A DNA stretch of 64,000 nt from contig JAFKDC010000008.1 of assembly GCA_017255395.1 (NCBI GenBank), forward strand, positions 62,001 through 126,000, in the 5' to 3' direction. This document shows positions 28,101-36,023 of the stretch, in pieces (the first letter of the stretch is position 1; every line of letters starts with the position of its first letter). The stretch is from Enemella evansiae. Lineage in GTDB: Bacteria; Pseudomonadota; Alphaproteobacteria; Rhodobacterales; Rhodobacteraceae. The position numbers were made by a program, and so were the translations under genes. Under the pieces are notes generated by a model, which was not told where the DNA came from, ran no database searches, and saw only the letters and a program-made list of their open reading frames with translations.

Positions 28101-28883
28101 CTATTCCACCCCTGTCACATCCGGCGTTTCCCAGCCCAGATGCTGGCCGCCGTCGACACAGAGCAACTGGCCCGTGACCGCCTTGGCCCCCAGGAAATAC
28201 CCCAGCGCCCCGACGATATCCTCGGCATCCGAGCCGCGCCCCAGCACCGTGGCGGCGCGCTGGCGGGCAAAGTCGGACTCGCTCTGCCGCCCGCCCCGCA
28301 GGGTCGGACCCGGGCCGATGCCATTGACGCGGACGCGCGGCGCAAGCGCCTGCGCGGCGGTGCGGGTGAAGGACCAGAGGCCGGTCTTGGCGATGGTGTA
28401 GCTCATGAACTCGGGCGTCAGCTTGCGCACCCGCTGGTCGATCATGTTGACCACCAGCCCCTGCGCCACCGGCTCGCCCCCGGCGTCGCGCAGGGGGTCC
28501 GGCACCTGCGCGGCAAAGCGCTGCGTCAGGACCACCGGCGCCCGCAGGTTGCTTTCCAGCGCGCGATCCCAACTGGCCCGGGTGCCGCTTTCAAGATCGT
28601 CATGTTCGAAGATCGAGGCATTGTTGACCAGCACCGTCAGCGGCCCGCCCAGAGCCTCCGCAGCCCGGGCCACCAGCGCGCCGGCCTGCGCCTCGTCCAG
28701 CAGGTCGGCCTGAAGCGCCACGGCGCACCGCCCCATGGCCCCGATCTCTGCCACAAGCCCTGTCGCGGCCTCTTCCGAGCCGCGGTAATGAACCGCGACG
28801 TCATAGCCCCGCCGCGCAAGATCCAGCACCATGGCGCGGCCCAGCCTCTGCGCCCCGCCGGTGACAAGCGCCCGTCCCGTCAT
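28101..28883 (-). CDS. SDR family oxidoreductase (pteridine-reductase-like)
   Basis: A 260-aa short-chain dehydrogenase. The cofactor motif TGGAQRLGRAM has the Arg typical of NADPH-dependent FolM/PTR1-like enzymes. NNAS follows and the catalytic region has Y-x3-K as YTIAK, with the preceding Ser position occupied in MIDQRVRKLTPEFMS. The reaction is NAD(P)H-dependent reduction of a carbonyl or pterin. The ATG at 28883 has a GAGGAG Shine-Dalgarno; the GTG six bases upstream does not. It is the last gene of a four-gene block. Confidence 0.85.
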   Translation of the reverse strand: MTGRALVTGGAQRLGRAMVLDLARRGYDVAVHYRGSEEAATGLVAEIGAMGRCAVALQADLLDEAQAGALVARAAEALGGPLTVLVNNASIFEHDDLESGTRASWDRALESNLRAPVVLTQRFAAQVPDPLRDAGGEPVAQGLVVNMIDQRVRKLTPEFMSYTIAKTGLWSFTRTAAQALAPRVRVNGIGPGPTLRGGRQSESDFARQRAATVLGRGSDAEDIVGALGYFLGAKAVTGQLLCVDGGQHLGWETPDVTGVE

Positions 28884-28892
28884 CGTCACTCC

Positions 28893-29840
28893 TCAGATCA
28901 GTACGAGGGTGACATAGCCCAGATAAAGCGCTGACAAGACCACGCCCCAAAGCCGCGTCAGGTCGCGCTTGAGGAAGACGAAGGGCACCAGCAGCAGCGA
29001 GGCCGCGACCATGACACCCAGATCGAAGGCCAGCTCGGACAGCTCGAAGGGCATGGGGGCAATCAGCGAGGCGATGCCGATGATCGCCAGAAGGTTGAAC
29101 ATGTTCGAACCGATGACATTGCCCAATGCCACGTCCGCCTGCCTGCGGATCGCCGCCATGACGGTGGTCGCAAGCTCCGGCAGCGAGGTGCCGACCGCCA
29201 CCAGCGTCAGCCCGATCACCTCGTCCGAGACATTGAACATGCGCGCGATCTCTGTCGAGGCATCGACTAGCAGGTCGGCGCCCAGCGGCAGGCCGACCAG
29301 GCCCAGCAGAAGGAACAGGGCGATCTTCCAGCCCGGCATGCTGGGGTCGGCGCCTTCGGGTTCCTCGAGATCCTCTTCCAGCTGCCCGGCGCGGCGATGC
29401 GCCAGGGCCTGGACGATCTGGTCGAAGAGAATCACCGCAAGCGCCGCCAGCAGGATCAGGCCGGATATCCAGTCGAAGGTCTCGCGCAGCGCCAGAAGGC
29501 AGAACAGCGCCGTGGCGCCCAGCATCTGAAGATAGCTTTTCCGGGTGTCGTGGCCCGAGGTGTGCATGATCGTGATCAGGGCCGGTATACCCAGCACCAT
29601 CAGCACGTTGGCGGTGTTCGAGCCGATCACATTGCCCAGTGCGATGCCCGGCGCGTCCATCAGCGCGGCCTGGGTCGAGATCAGAAGCTCGGGCGCCGAG
29701 GTGCCGAAGGCGACGATGGTCAGCGACACGATCAGCGCCGGAATCCCGACGCGCAGGCTGAGGTTCACGGCCCCCTTCACCAGTGCGTCGCCCGCAAGAA
29801 GCAGGATCAGCAGTCCCAGAACAGCGTAGAGGAATACCAT
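28893..29840 (-). CDS. Calcium/sodium antiporter (YrbG-like CaCA family)
   Basis: A 315-aa membrane protein with two inverted alpha repeats, each with the ion-binding signature: FGTSAPELLISTQAA with GNVIGSNTANVLMVLG in the first half and VGTSLPELATTVMAA with GNVIGSNMFNLLAIIG in the second. About ten helices are expected. It exchanges Ca2+ for Na+, H+ or K+ across the inner membrane. It starts 1 nt after the small zinc-ribbon gene and ends 9 nt before the SDR start, so it is operonic. Confidence 0.93.
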   Translation of the reverse strand: MVFLYAVLGLLILLLAGDALVKGAVNLSLRVGIPALIVSLTIVAFGTSAPELLISTQAALMDAPGIALGNVIGSNTANVLMVLGIPALITIMHTSGHDTRKSYLQMLGATALFCLLALRETFDWISGLILLAALAVILFDQIVQALAHRRAGQLEEDLEEPEGADPSMPGWKIALFLLLGLVGLPLGADLLVDASTEIARMFNVSDEVIGLTLVAVGTSLPELATTVMAAIRRQADVALGNVIGSNMFNLLAIIGIASLIAPMPFELSELAFDLGVMVAASLLLVPFVFLKRDLTRLWGVVLSALYLGYVTLVLI

Positions 29841-29841
29841 G

Positions 29842-30030
29842 TCAGCCTTTCTTGCCGCAGGGGCAAGGGCCCTTGCCGATCTTGTGTCGCCCGCAGGCGG
29901 GACAGGGGGCGGCGCTCAGCCGACGCGCGCGGAAACGGTCGATATGCTTCTGCCCCGGAACGCGCAGTTTGCCGAACATCGCGATCACCGCAATGAAAAC
30001 AAGGAAGAGGGCAACGATCTTCGCCAGCAC
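29842..30030 (-). CDS. Small zinc-ribbon membrane protein (62 aa)
   Basis: One N-terminal transmembrane helix (AKIVALFLVFIAVIAMFG) is followed by a basic linker and a compact four-Cys zinc ribbon, CPACGRHKIGKGPCPCGKKG, at the C-terminus. It uses a GTG start only 3 nt after the S49 protease stop and ends 1 nt before the antiporter, so it is certainly cotranscribed. The function is unknown; small anchored zinc ribbons often act as adaptors, and a link to the adjacent membrane protease is possible. Confidence 0.75.
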   Translation of the reverse strand: MLAKIVALFLVFIAVIAMFGKLRVPGQKHIDRFRARRLSAAPCPACGRHKIGKGPCPCGKKG

Positions 30031-30033
30031 GCG

Positions 30034-30828
30034 CTACAGCCCGAAACGCGCGAATTCCGCGCGCTCTTCGATCTCGCCCATGGCGCCCTGCAGGGCCCGC
30101 GCCCCGACCCGCGACAGCAGCGGTTTCTTGTGCTCAAAGCGGCGGAACTGCACCTTGCCGCCGAAGCGCGCCTTCATCTGCGGCACAAGATGACCGACGC
30201 CATCGGCCAGGCCCTGGTCGACCGCCGCCTGCCCGATCCAGACCTCGCCGGTGAACAGGTCGGGGTTCTCGGCCAGCCTGCCGCCGCGCCGCGCCCTGAT
30301 CTGCGCAATGAAGGTCTCGTGCAGCTGCCCCAGCAGACGGTTCAGCCGCGCCACGTCCTCTTCGCTCTCGGGGCGGAAAGGGTCCAGCATGGACTTCGAC
30401 CGCCCGGCGGTGTGCAACCGCCGCTCGATCCCTTGCCGCTGCAGGAAGACATGCGCCCCGAAGCCCGCCGAGATCACCCCGATGGAACCGAGGATCGAAC
30501 TGGGATCGGCCCAGATCTCATCTGCGGCGCTGGCGATCCAGTAACCGCCCGAGGCCGCCACATCTTCGACGAAGGCATAGACCGGCACCTTCTTGTCCTC
30601 GGACAGGCGCCGGATGCGCGCTCCGATCAGCGAGGACTGCACCGGCGACCCGCCCGGAGAATTTATTTCCAGCGCCACCGCGTCGGGTTTGCCCCGAAAC
30701 GCCTTTTCCAGCGATTGCGCCACGGACCGGTCGCTCATCGAGGACCGTCCGGCCATGCCGATGGCACCCTGAAGGCGCACCACATGCACCCTCGGCCCGG
30801 ATTTCACGAAGGGGATCCATTTCTTCAT
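30034..30828 (-). CDS. S49 family serine peptidase (SppA/SohB-like)
   Basis: A 264-aa protein with the short SppA architecture. EINSPGGSPVQSS forms the oxyanion loop, S93 in DVAASGGYWIAS is the nucleophile and K145 in AGRSKSMLDPF the general base, as in Bacillus-type SppA. It degrades signal peptides or membrane-protein fragments at the cytoplasmic membrane. The ATG at 30828 is taken because the conserved protein begins there; an upstream in-frame start would add 25 poorly conserved residues. It is the first gene of the block that includes the zinc ribbon, antiporter and SDR. Confidence 0.88.
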   Translation of the reverse strand: MKKWIPFVKSGPRVHVVRLQGAIGMAGRSSMSDRSVAQSLEKAFRGKPDAVALEINSPGGSPVQSSLIGARIRRLSEDKKVPVYAFVEDVAASGGYWIASAADEIWADPSSILGSIGVISAGFGAHVFLQRQGIERRLHTAGRSKSMLDPFRPESEEDVARLNRLLGQLHETFIAQIRARRGGRLAENPDLFTGEVWIGQAAVDQGLADGVGHLVPQMKARFGGKVQFRRFEHKKPLLSRVGARALQGAMGEIEERAEFARFGL

Positions 30829-30962
30829 GCCCAGCGATGTAGAGACGCCCCGCAGGCGAAACAAGGCACCCCTCCAAAAGACCCGCCCCTGTGTCCCACA
30901 CACCTCGCGTCACCCCCTTGGGCAAGCCGGCCCAAGCCCCCCGCAAAACCGCGCCGCCCCCT

Positions 30963-31045
30963 GCTTCTCTGGCCGCGAAAATACCCCGGGGCGCGCGCGC
31001 AGCGCCCCCGACAGGGGTTTGGGGACGCAGTCCCCAAGAGGGGAT
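30963..31045 (+). repeat. Mosaic intergenic element between sppA and priA
   Basis: GCTTCTCTGGCCGCGAAAATACCCCGGGG (30963-30991) matches the TTCTTCTGG...AAATACC core seen elsewhere in the window. It is followed by GC-rich hairpin sequence (GGGGACGCAGTCCCC at 31020-31034). It fills the space between the S49 gene start and the priA stop and is probably part of the same repeat family, here more diverged. Confidence 0.5.
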
Positions 31046-31082
31046 GCGCGCCGCAGGCGCTCAACCCGAAAGGGTCGGCGCC

Positions 31083-33272
31083 TCAGAAAAAGCTCTGCGG
31101 GTCGATGTCCACGGCCATGCGCAGGTCGCCCTTCAGCGAAACCTGCCCGGTCCATTCCGTCAGCGCGGCCTGCAAGGCCACCCCTTTCGGCGCCTTGACC
31201 AGCAGCCGCACCCGGTGGCGCCCGCGCACCCGCGCGATGGGCGCGGCGGCGGGGCCGAAGACCTGCGCGCCGACGCGCCGGAGGGCGCCGTCGTTCCGCG
31301 CCAGGTGATTGCCCAGGTCGAAGACCCGGCCCATGTCCTCGCCCGACAGGATGATCCCCGCCAGCCGCCCATAGGGTGGCATCCCGGCGGCGCGGCGCTC
31401 CTGCGCCTCGGCGGCCCAGAAGGCCTCTTCGTCACCCGCAAGGATAGCGCGGATCACCGGGTGTTCCGGCTGGTAGGTCTGCAACAGCGCCGCGCCCGGC
31501 GCCTCGGCCCGCCCGGCCCGGCCCGCCACCTGCCGCATCAACTGAAAGGTCCGCTCGGCGGCGCGCAGGTCGCCGCCCTGAAGCCCGAGGTCCGCGTCGA
31601 TCACCCCCACCAGCGTCAGCTTGGGAAAGTTGTGCCCCTTGGCCACCAGCTGCGTGCCGATGATCACATCGGCCCCGCCCTCGGCGATGCTCAGAATCTG
31701 CGCCTTCAGCTCGCGCGCCGTGCCGTAAAGGTCGGAGGACAGCACCGCAATCCGCGCCTCGGGGAAATGTTCCGCCGCCTCTTCGGCCAGCCGCTCCACC
31801 CCCGGCCCCACGGCGGCCAGCGTGTCCTCGGCCTGGCAATGCGGGCAGGTGGTGGGCACGGGCTTCGATTCACCGCACTGGTGGCAGACGAGGCGCTTCA
31901 GAAAGCGGTGCTCGACCATGCGCGCGTCGCAGTGGTCGCAGCCGATCTGTTGCCCGCAGGCCCGGCAGAGCGTCACCGGCGCATAGCCCCGCCGGTTGAT
32001 GAACAAAAGCGCCTGCTCTCCCTTCGCCATGCGCGCCTTGATCGCGTGCTGCAAAGCGGTCGAGATCCAGCGGTTCGCGGGCAGGCTTTCGGCCCGCATG
32101 TCGAGGCTGCGCATCTCCGGCAGGACGGCGGCGCCGAAGCGGGAGGTCAGCGTCAGGCGCTTGTACTTGCCCGCGTCGGCATTGGCCCAGCTTTCCAGCG
32201 AAGGCGTGGCCGAGGCCAGCACCACCTGCGCACCAAGGATCGAGGCCCGCAGCACCGCCATGTCGCGGGCGTTGTAAAGGACACCCTCCTCCTGCTTGTA
32301 AGAGGTGTCGTGTTCCTCGTCGACGACGATCAGCCCGAGGTCCCGGAACGGCAGGAACAGCGCCGAGCGTGCGCCGACCACCACCTGCGCCTGTCCCTCG
32401 GCGACCATCTTCCAGACCCGGCGGCGTTCGGTCAGGGTGACACCGGAATGCCATTCGGCTGGCCGCGCGCCGAACCGCGCCTCGACCCGGGTCAGGAACT
32501 CTGCCGAGAGCGCGATCTCGGGCAGAAGCACCAGCGCCTGCCGGTTCTGCCGCAGCGCCTCGGCCACCGCCTCGAGGTAGACCTCGGTCTTGCCGGAGCC
32601 GGTGACGCCCTTCAGCAGCACGGTCTCGTAGCCACCCGCCCGCTGCCCCGTGCGCAGGCTTTCGGCGGCGGCGGACTGGTCGTCGGTCAGGGCCTTGCCG
32701 CCGTGGTCGGGGTCGAGCAGCGGAAAGGGCGTGTCGCGGGGGCTTTCCTCCTCAAGGATGGCGCCGGACTTCACCAGCCCCTTGACCACCGGCGAGGTGA
32801 CCCCCGCCGCCTCGGCCAGTTCGTTCAGGGTCAGCGACAGGCCGCCCATCTCGGCGGCGGCCTCCAGCACGCGGGTGCGGGCGTCGGTCATGCGGTCGGG
32901 GGAGCCGTGGCCCAGCCGGTAGACCTTGCGCATCGACGGCGGATCGCCCAGCCCCGGCGCGCGGGTCGCGAGCCGCAGCATGGCGGGCAAAGGGGTCAGC
33001 GTGTAGGCCCCGGCCTTTTCAAGGAAGGCGCGCATCTCGTCGCGCATCGGCGCCGCGTCCAGCACCCGGATGACCGAGCGCACCTTGGACAGGTCGAAAT
33101 CGCCGCGCCCCGGCCCCCAGACCACGCCCAGCACCTTGCGCGGCCCCAGCGGCACCTCGACGAAGGCGCCCAGATGGCAGCCGCCCTCGGGCGCGCGGTA
33201 GTCGAGCGGGCGGTCGAGCGGCTGGGTGGTCAGCACGCCGATCAGCGCGCCGGGGTCGAAGAAGGAAGTCAC
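31083..33272 (-). CDS. priA: Primosomal protein N' (PriA helicase)
   Basis: A 729-aa protein. The N-terminal 3'-DNA-binding domain (~1-110) is followed by the helicase core with Walker A GVTGSGKTEVYLE, DEEH box VVDEEHDTSYKQ and an eight-Cys zinc region (CRACGQQIGCDHC, CHQCGES, CPHCQ). It reloads DnaB at stalled forks. The GTG at 33272 gives the usual alphaproteobacterial start VTSFFDPG; an upstream in-frame ATG at 33359 would add 29 atypical residues. It is transcribed away from the kinase-like gene behind twin terminators. Confidence 0.95.
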   Translation of the reverse strand: MTSFFDPGALIGVLTTQPLDRPLDYRAPEGGCHLGAFVEVPLGPRKVLGVVWGPGRGDFDLSKVRSVIRVLDAAPMRDEMRAFLEKAGAYTLTPLPAMLRLATRAPGLGDPPSMRKVYRLGHGSPDRMTDARTRVLEAAAEMGGLSLTLNELAEAAGVTSPVVKGLVKSGAILEEESPRDTPFPLLDPDHGGKALTDDQSAAAESLRTGQRAGGYETVLLKGVTGSGKTEVYLEAVAEALRQNRQALVLLPEIALSAEFLTRVEARFGARPAEWHSGVTLTERRRVWKMVAEGQAQVVVGARSALFLPFRDLGLIVVDEEHDTSYKQEEGVLYNARDMAVLRASILGAQVVLASATPSLESWANADAGKYKRLTLTSRFGAAVLPEMRSLDMRAESLPANRWISTALQHAIKARMAKGEQALLFINRRGYAPVTLCRACGQQIGCDHCDARMVEHRFLKRLVCHQCGESKPVPTTCPHCQAEDTLAAVGPGVERLAEEAAEHFPEARIAVLSSDLYGTARELKAQILSIAEGGADVIIGTQLVAKGHNFPKLTLVGVIDADLGLQGGDLRAAERTFQLMRQVAGRAGRAEAPGAALLQTYQPEHPVIRAILAGDEEAFWAAEAQERRAAGMPPYGRLAGIILSGEDMGRVFDLGNHLARNDGALRRVGAQVFGPAAAPIARVRGRHRVRLLVKAPKGVALQAALTEWTGQVSLKGDLRMAVDIDPQSFF

Positions 33273-33347
33273 GGGCAGCGGTCCACGAAGCTTGGGCCAA
33301 AGGGGTACGCCAGCGCGCCCGCGAATCCAAGCGCCGACCGGGGCGCC

Positions 33348-33391
33348 GAAATCTTGCAAAGATTTCGGACCGTTTTCTTTGCAAGAAAACG
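33348..33391 (-). terminator. Twin perfect hairpins
   Basis: GAAATCTT-GCA-AAGATTTC (33348-33366) and CGTTTTCTT-TGC-AAGAAAACG (33371-33391) stand side by side, just after the stop of the minus-strand kinase-like gene. The A/T-rich stem bases let them act as intrinsic terminators. The loops GCA and TGC are mutually complementary, so a kissing interaction is conceivable. They insulate priA. Confidence 0.7.
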
Positions 33392-33398
33392 CCCAGCC

Positions 33399-34241
33399 TC
33401 AGACGTTGGGTTCGCCCTGAAGCCCCAGCAGCTTGCGGAAACCGGTCCAGTAGCCCGGCAGCTTCGGCGTCTCGGTCATGCCCGCCAGCGCCTCCTCGGC
33501 CCAGGGCGCCATCTCGCGCCGCGCGAAATCGCGGCCCCAGTCGAGATAGGCCTGCGCATCCCCGGGCCGCAGGCGGCAGGCCGATCCCACCAGCCCCACC
33601 AGCGTCTCGGGCGGCGAGTACCATTCGTCCTGAATGCCGGTCACGCGGGCGCGCATCAGCGGGCCGATCACCCGCATCAGCCGTTTTTCGGAGAAGGTCA
33701 GCAGCATGCGTCCCATCTCGTCGCGCGAGTAGTGGATCAGCGGCGGGAAGGTGTCGAAGAAGACCGCCTCGCCGCCCCGGATCGCGAAGTTGCGGATCGA
33801 GGGGTGGAAGCCGATGCGCGCCTCCTGCCCCTCGGCCCAGTGCCAGAAGCGGGCGATGACCTGACCGGCGGCCTCCATCATCGCCAGCGTCTCGGGCAGG
33901 GGCTGCCGCTGCATCAGCGGGCGCATCAGGCTGTCCACCGGCAGCGCCTCCTGCACGATGACGGGGACCGAGGCGCCCTCCATCTCCAGCAGGTGGAAGG
34001 CCGTTTCCGGCATCGGCACGCCACCGGCCAGCAGAGCGGCGACGTAATCTTCGTGGCAGTCGCGCAGGCGCTCGGCCATGGCGCGGTCGGTCAGGCCCCG
34101 GTAGACCTTGATCACCCGGTCGCTGAAGGGCCCCTCGGCGGGCCGGAAGGGCGCGCAGAAGTAGCCCAGCCGGGAAATGGTCTGCCCGCGCGCCGCGCTG
34201 TCGGCGCGGATCAGCGCCGCAAGCGCATCGAGGTCCGTCAT
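33399..34241 (-). CDS. Protein-kinase-like fold hypothetical protein
   Basis: A 280-aa protein reminiscent of aminoglycoside-phosphotransferase/kinase-like folds: an N-lobe with VIKVYRG (possible ATP-binding Lys) and a C-lobe segment FHPSIRNFAIRGGEAVFFDTFPP resembling the catalytic-to-metal-binding stretch. The HxDxxxxN catalytic motif is not intact (HPSIRN), while a DT stands in for DFG. It may be a pseudokinase or use a divergent mechanism. It follows ParA by 90 nt on the same strand. The role is unknown. Confidence 0.6.
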   Translation of the reverse strand: MTDLDALAALIRADSAARGQTISRLGYFCAPFRPAEGPFSDRVIKVYRGLTDRAMAERLRDCHEDYVAALLAGGVPMPETAFHLLEMEGASVPVIVQEALPVDSLMRPLMQRQPLPETLAMMEAAGQVIARFWHWAEGQEARIGFHPSIRNFAIRGGEAVFFDTFPPLIHYSRDEMGRMLLTFSEKRLMRVIGPLMRARVTGIQDEWYSPPETLVGLVGSACRLRPGDAQAYLDWGRDFARREMAPWAEEALAGMTETPKLPGYWTGFRKLLGLQGEPNV

Positions 34242-34331
34242 GTCAGCTCTCCTTCGCCGGCCTGCCCGCCCCGTCTGCCTTCACCGCAGTCCACGGGACC
34301 GGCCCGCACCGGCCTTTCCTGGCTTCGGGGC

Positions 34332-34973
34332 TTACCCCAGCCCCAGCCGCTCCGCCACCTCGGAAACCAGCGCAGCCACCTCGTCGCGGGCCGGGGTCCG
34401 CGCGCCTTCTTGCGCGCACAGCCCCTTGCCCAGGGCCTCGGCGTAGCCCACGCGATGCGCCAGCGAGGCCTGTGCCACCTCTGCCCCCAGCTTGGTCGCG
34501 GCCTCGGTGACCTCGGCCCCCAGCCGCGTGCCGCTGCGGGTGCGGTTCATCACCAGCAGCGTGTCGCGACCCTCTCGGTTGGCCAGATCCAGCACGCCCT
34601 CGGTCGCCCACAGGTCGACATGGCTGACGGAAACCGGCACCACCACCAGATCCGCCACACGCAGGGCGGGGCGCAGATCGCTGTCCGCCTTGGGCGGCGT
34701 GTCGATGATGACGATGTCATTGGCGGCGGAAAGCTTGCGGCACTCGTAAGAAATGCCCCAGGCCGAGGAGGTGGCGAAGTCCAGCCCCTCGCAGGCCTCC
34801 GGCGTGGCCTCGACCCGGGTCATGAACCAGCGCCCAAGGCTGCCCTGCGGATCGAGATCCACCAGCGCAACCGTCAGGCCCCGCGCCCGAAATCCGATGG
34901 CGAGATGCGCGGCCAGCGTTGTCTTTCCGCTGCCGCCTTTCTGCTGCGCCACCGTGATCACCCGTCCTGCCAT
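34332..34973 (-). CDS. Orphan ParA-family ATPase
   Basis: A 213-aa P-loop ATPase with the deviant Walker A KGGSGKTT (12-19), switch-type DLDPQGSLGRWF and IDTPP. No ParB-like gene or parS-like repeat is nearby, so it is an orphan MinD/ParA protein that more likely positions or regulates a cell-envelope or cell-cycle complex than segregates a replicon. The ATG at 34973 has a gcgagggg Shine-Dalgarno. The kinase-like gene downstream may be its partner, which is inference from adjacency. Confidence 0.85.
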   Translation of the reverse strand: MAGRVITVAQQKGGSGKTTLAAHLAIGFRARGLTVALVDLDPQGSLGRWFMTRVEATPEACEGLDFATSSAWGISYECRKLSAANDIVIIDTPPKADSDLRPALRVADLVVVPVSVSHVDLWATEGVLDLANREGRDTLLVMNRTRSGTRLGAEVTEAATKLGAEVAQASLAHRVGYAEALGKGLCAQEGARTPARDEVAALVSEVAERLGLG

Positions 34974-35160
34974 GCTGCACCCCTCGCCAGTCCTTGCATC
35001 ACCTTGCACCGAGCGGCCCCGCTCTGCCAGCCCCCGTGACGCGGCGCCGGGCCTCAGGGTCCGCTGCCCCCTGTCGGGGCAACCGGGCGCTCAGCGCTTA
35101 ACCCTGCGTTAACCAGAGTGAACCCACACTGAAAGCCCACCCGGACTGCGGGACCGCCCC

Positions 35161-35823
35161 ATGCGACTGCTTGCCGCCTGCCTGTTTCTCGTGCTTTCCA
35201 CCACATCCGCCCTGCCCGGCGTATGGCCGCGCGAGCGCGGCACGGGCTTTGTTTCCGCAGATGCCCGGCTGGCCTGGCCACAGGACGTGGCGCACCGCCA
35301 GTACGAGGATGCGCTGCGACAGTATTACACCCTATACGTGGAATACGGGCTGACCGACCGCTGGACGCTGGGGCTGGACCTTGGGCGATCCGTTTCCGGC
35401 GATGGCAAGACGGTGGTCTTTCTACAGTACCCGCTGCGCGACCGGGACCGTGGCCTTCGGGCCACCGCGCAGCTCGGCTTTGGAAAGATATCCGGAGAGG
35501 CGGTCGTCCGGCCGGGGCTGGCAATCGGCTGGGGGCTGCCGAATGGCTGGCTCACCGCCGAATCCGTCGCCGAGATCCGCACCGACAGCGGCCTGACCGA
35601 CCTGAAGCTGGACGTAACGTGGGGGGTGAACTTCGACAGCGGCACAAAGTGGATCATGCAGCTTCAGACCGGGCGGCCATGGGCCTCGGACGATTTCGCC
35701 CGCGCCGCGACCTCTGTGGTGCTGCCCCTGCGCGGCGGGCTCAGCGTCGAGGCCGGTGTGACCTGGGGACTGCACACGGACGAAAGCATAGGCGTGAAAC
35801 TGGGGCTGTGGAAAGAGTTCTGA
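35161..35823 (+). CDS. Exported beta-barrel-like hypothetical protein
   Basis: A 220-aa protein with a signal peptide (cleavage around residue 19). The mature region consists of alternating amphipathic beta strands (YTLYVEYGLTDRWTLGLDLG, RATAQLGFGK, AATSVVLPLRGG), ending with an aromatic residue (LWKEF), which is typical of outer-membrane barrels. It is likely an outer-membrane or surface protein. No family name is secure. It is monocistronic, divergent from parA. Confidence 0.65.
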   Translation: MRLLAACLFLVLSTTSALPGVWPRERGTGFVSADARLAWPQDVAHRQYEDALRQYYTLYVEYGLTDRWTLGLDLGRSVSGDGKTVVFLQYPLRDRDRGLRATAQLGFGKISGEAVVRPGLAIGWGLPNGWLTAESVAEIRTDSGLTDLKLDVTWGVNFDSGTKWIMQLQTGRPWASDDFARAATSVVLPLRGGLSVEAGVTWGLHTDESIGVKLGLWKEF

Positions 35824-36023
35824 GGCGCGCCACCGGAGAGGATCGGCAGGGCGTAACACAAGGGGGGACCGCGCCTTGCACGGGGGGAAGGCGCAGACCG
35901 TTCGAAGCCATCGAAAACCGTCGCGGTGCAGCGACCGGTTCGCCAAGGAAAACGGTCCGGCGTTCCGCGACTGTGCAACAGGGCCCGGCGCAGAGCCGCC
36001 GGACCCCGTCCGGTGCGCCGCCC

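Noticed and set aside
34332-34973. ParA as a sign of a plasmid partition locus.
   Set aside because: There is no ParB, parS or replication gene, and essential chromosomal genes (priA, uvrC, LysRS, nadD) surround it.
30891-35039. Very long open frame on the plus strand opposite priA and parA.
   Set aside because: It is antisense to several well-supported genes, has low-complexity Arg/Gln/Gly/His composition and is a by-product of high third-position GC. Similar frames opposite uvrC (25464-28028) and the importer (57836-60544, minus) are rejected for the same reason.
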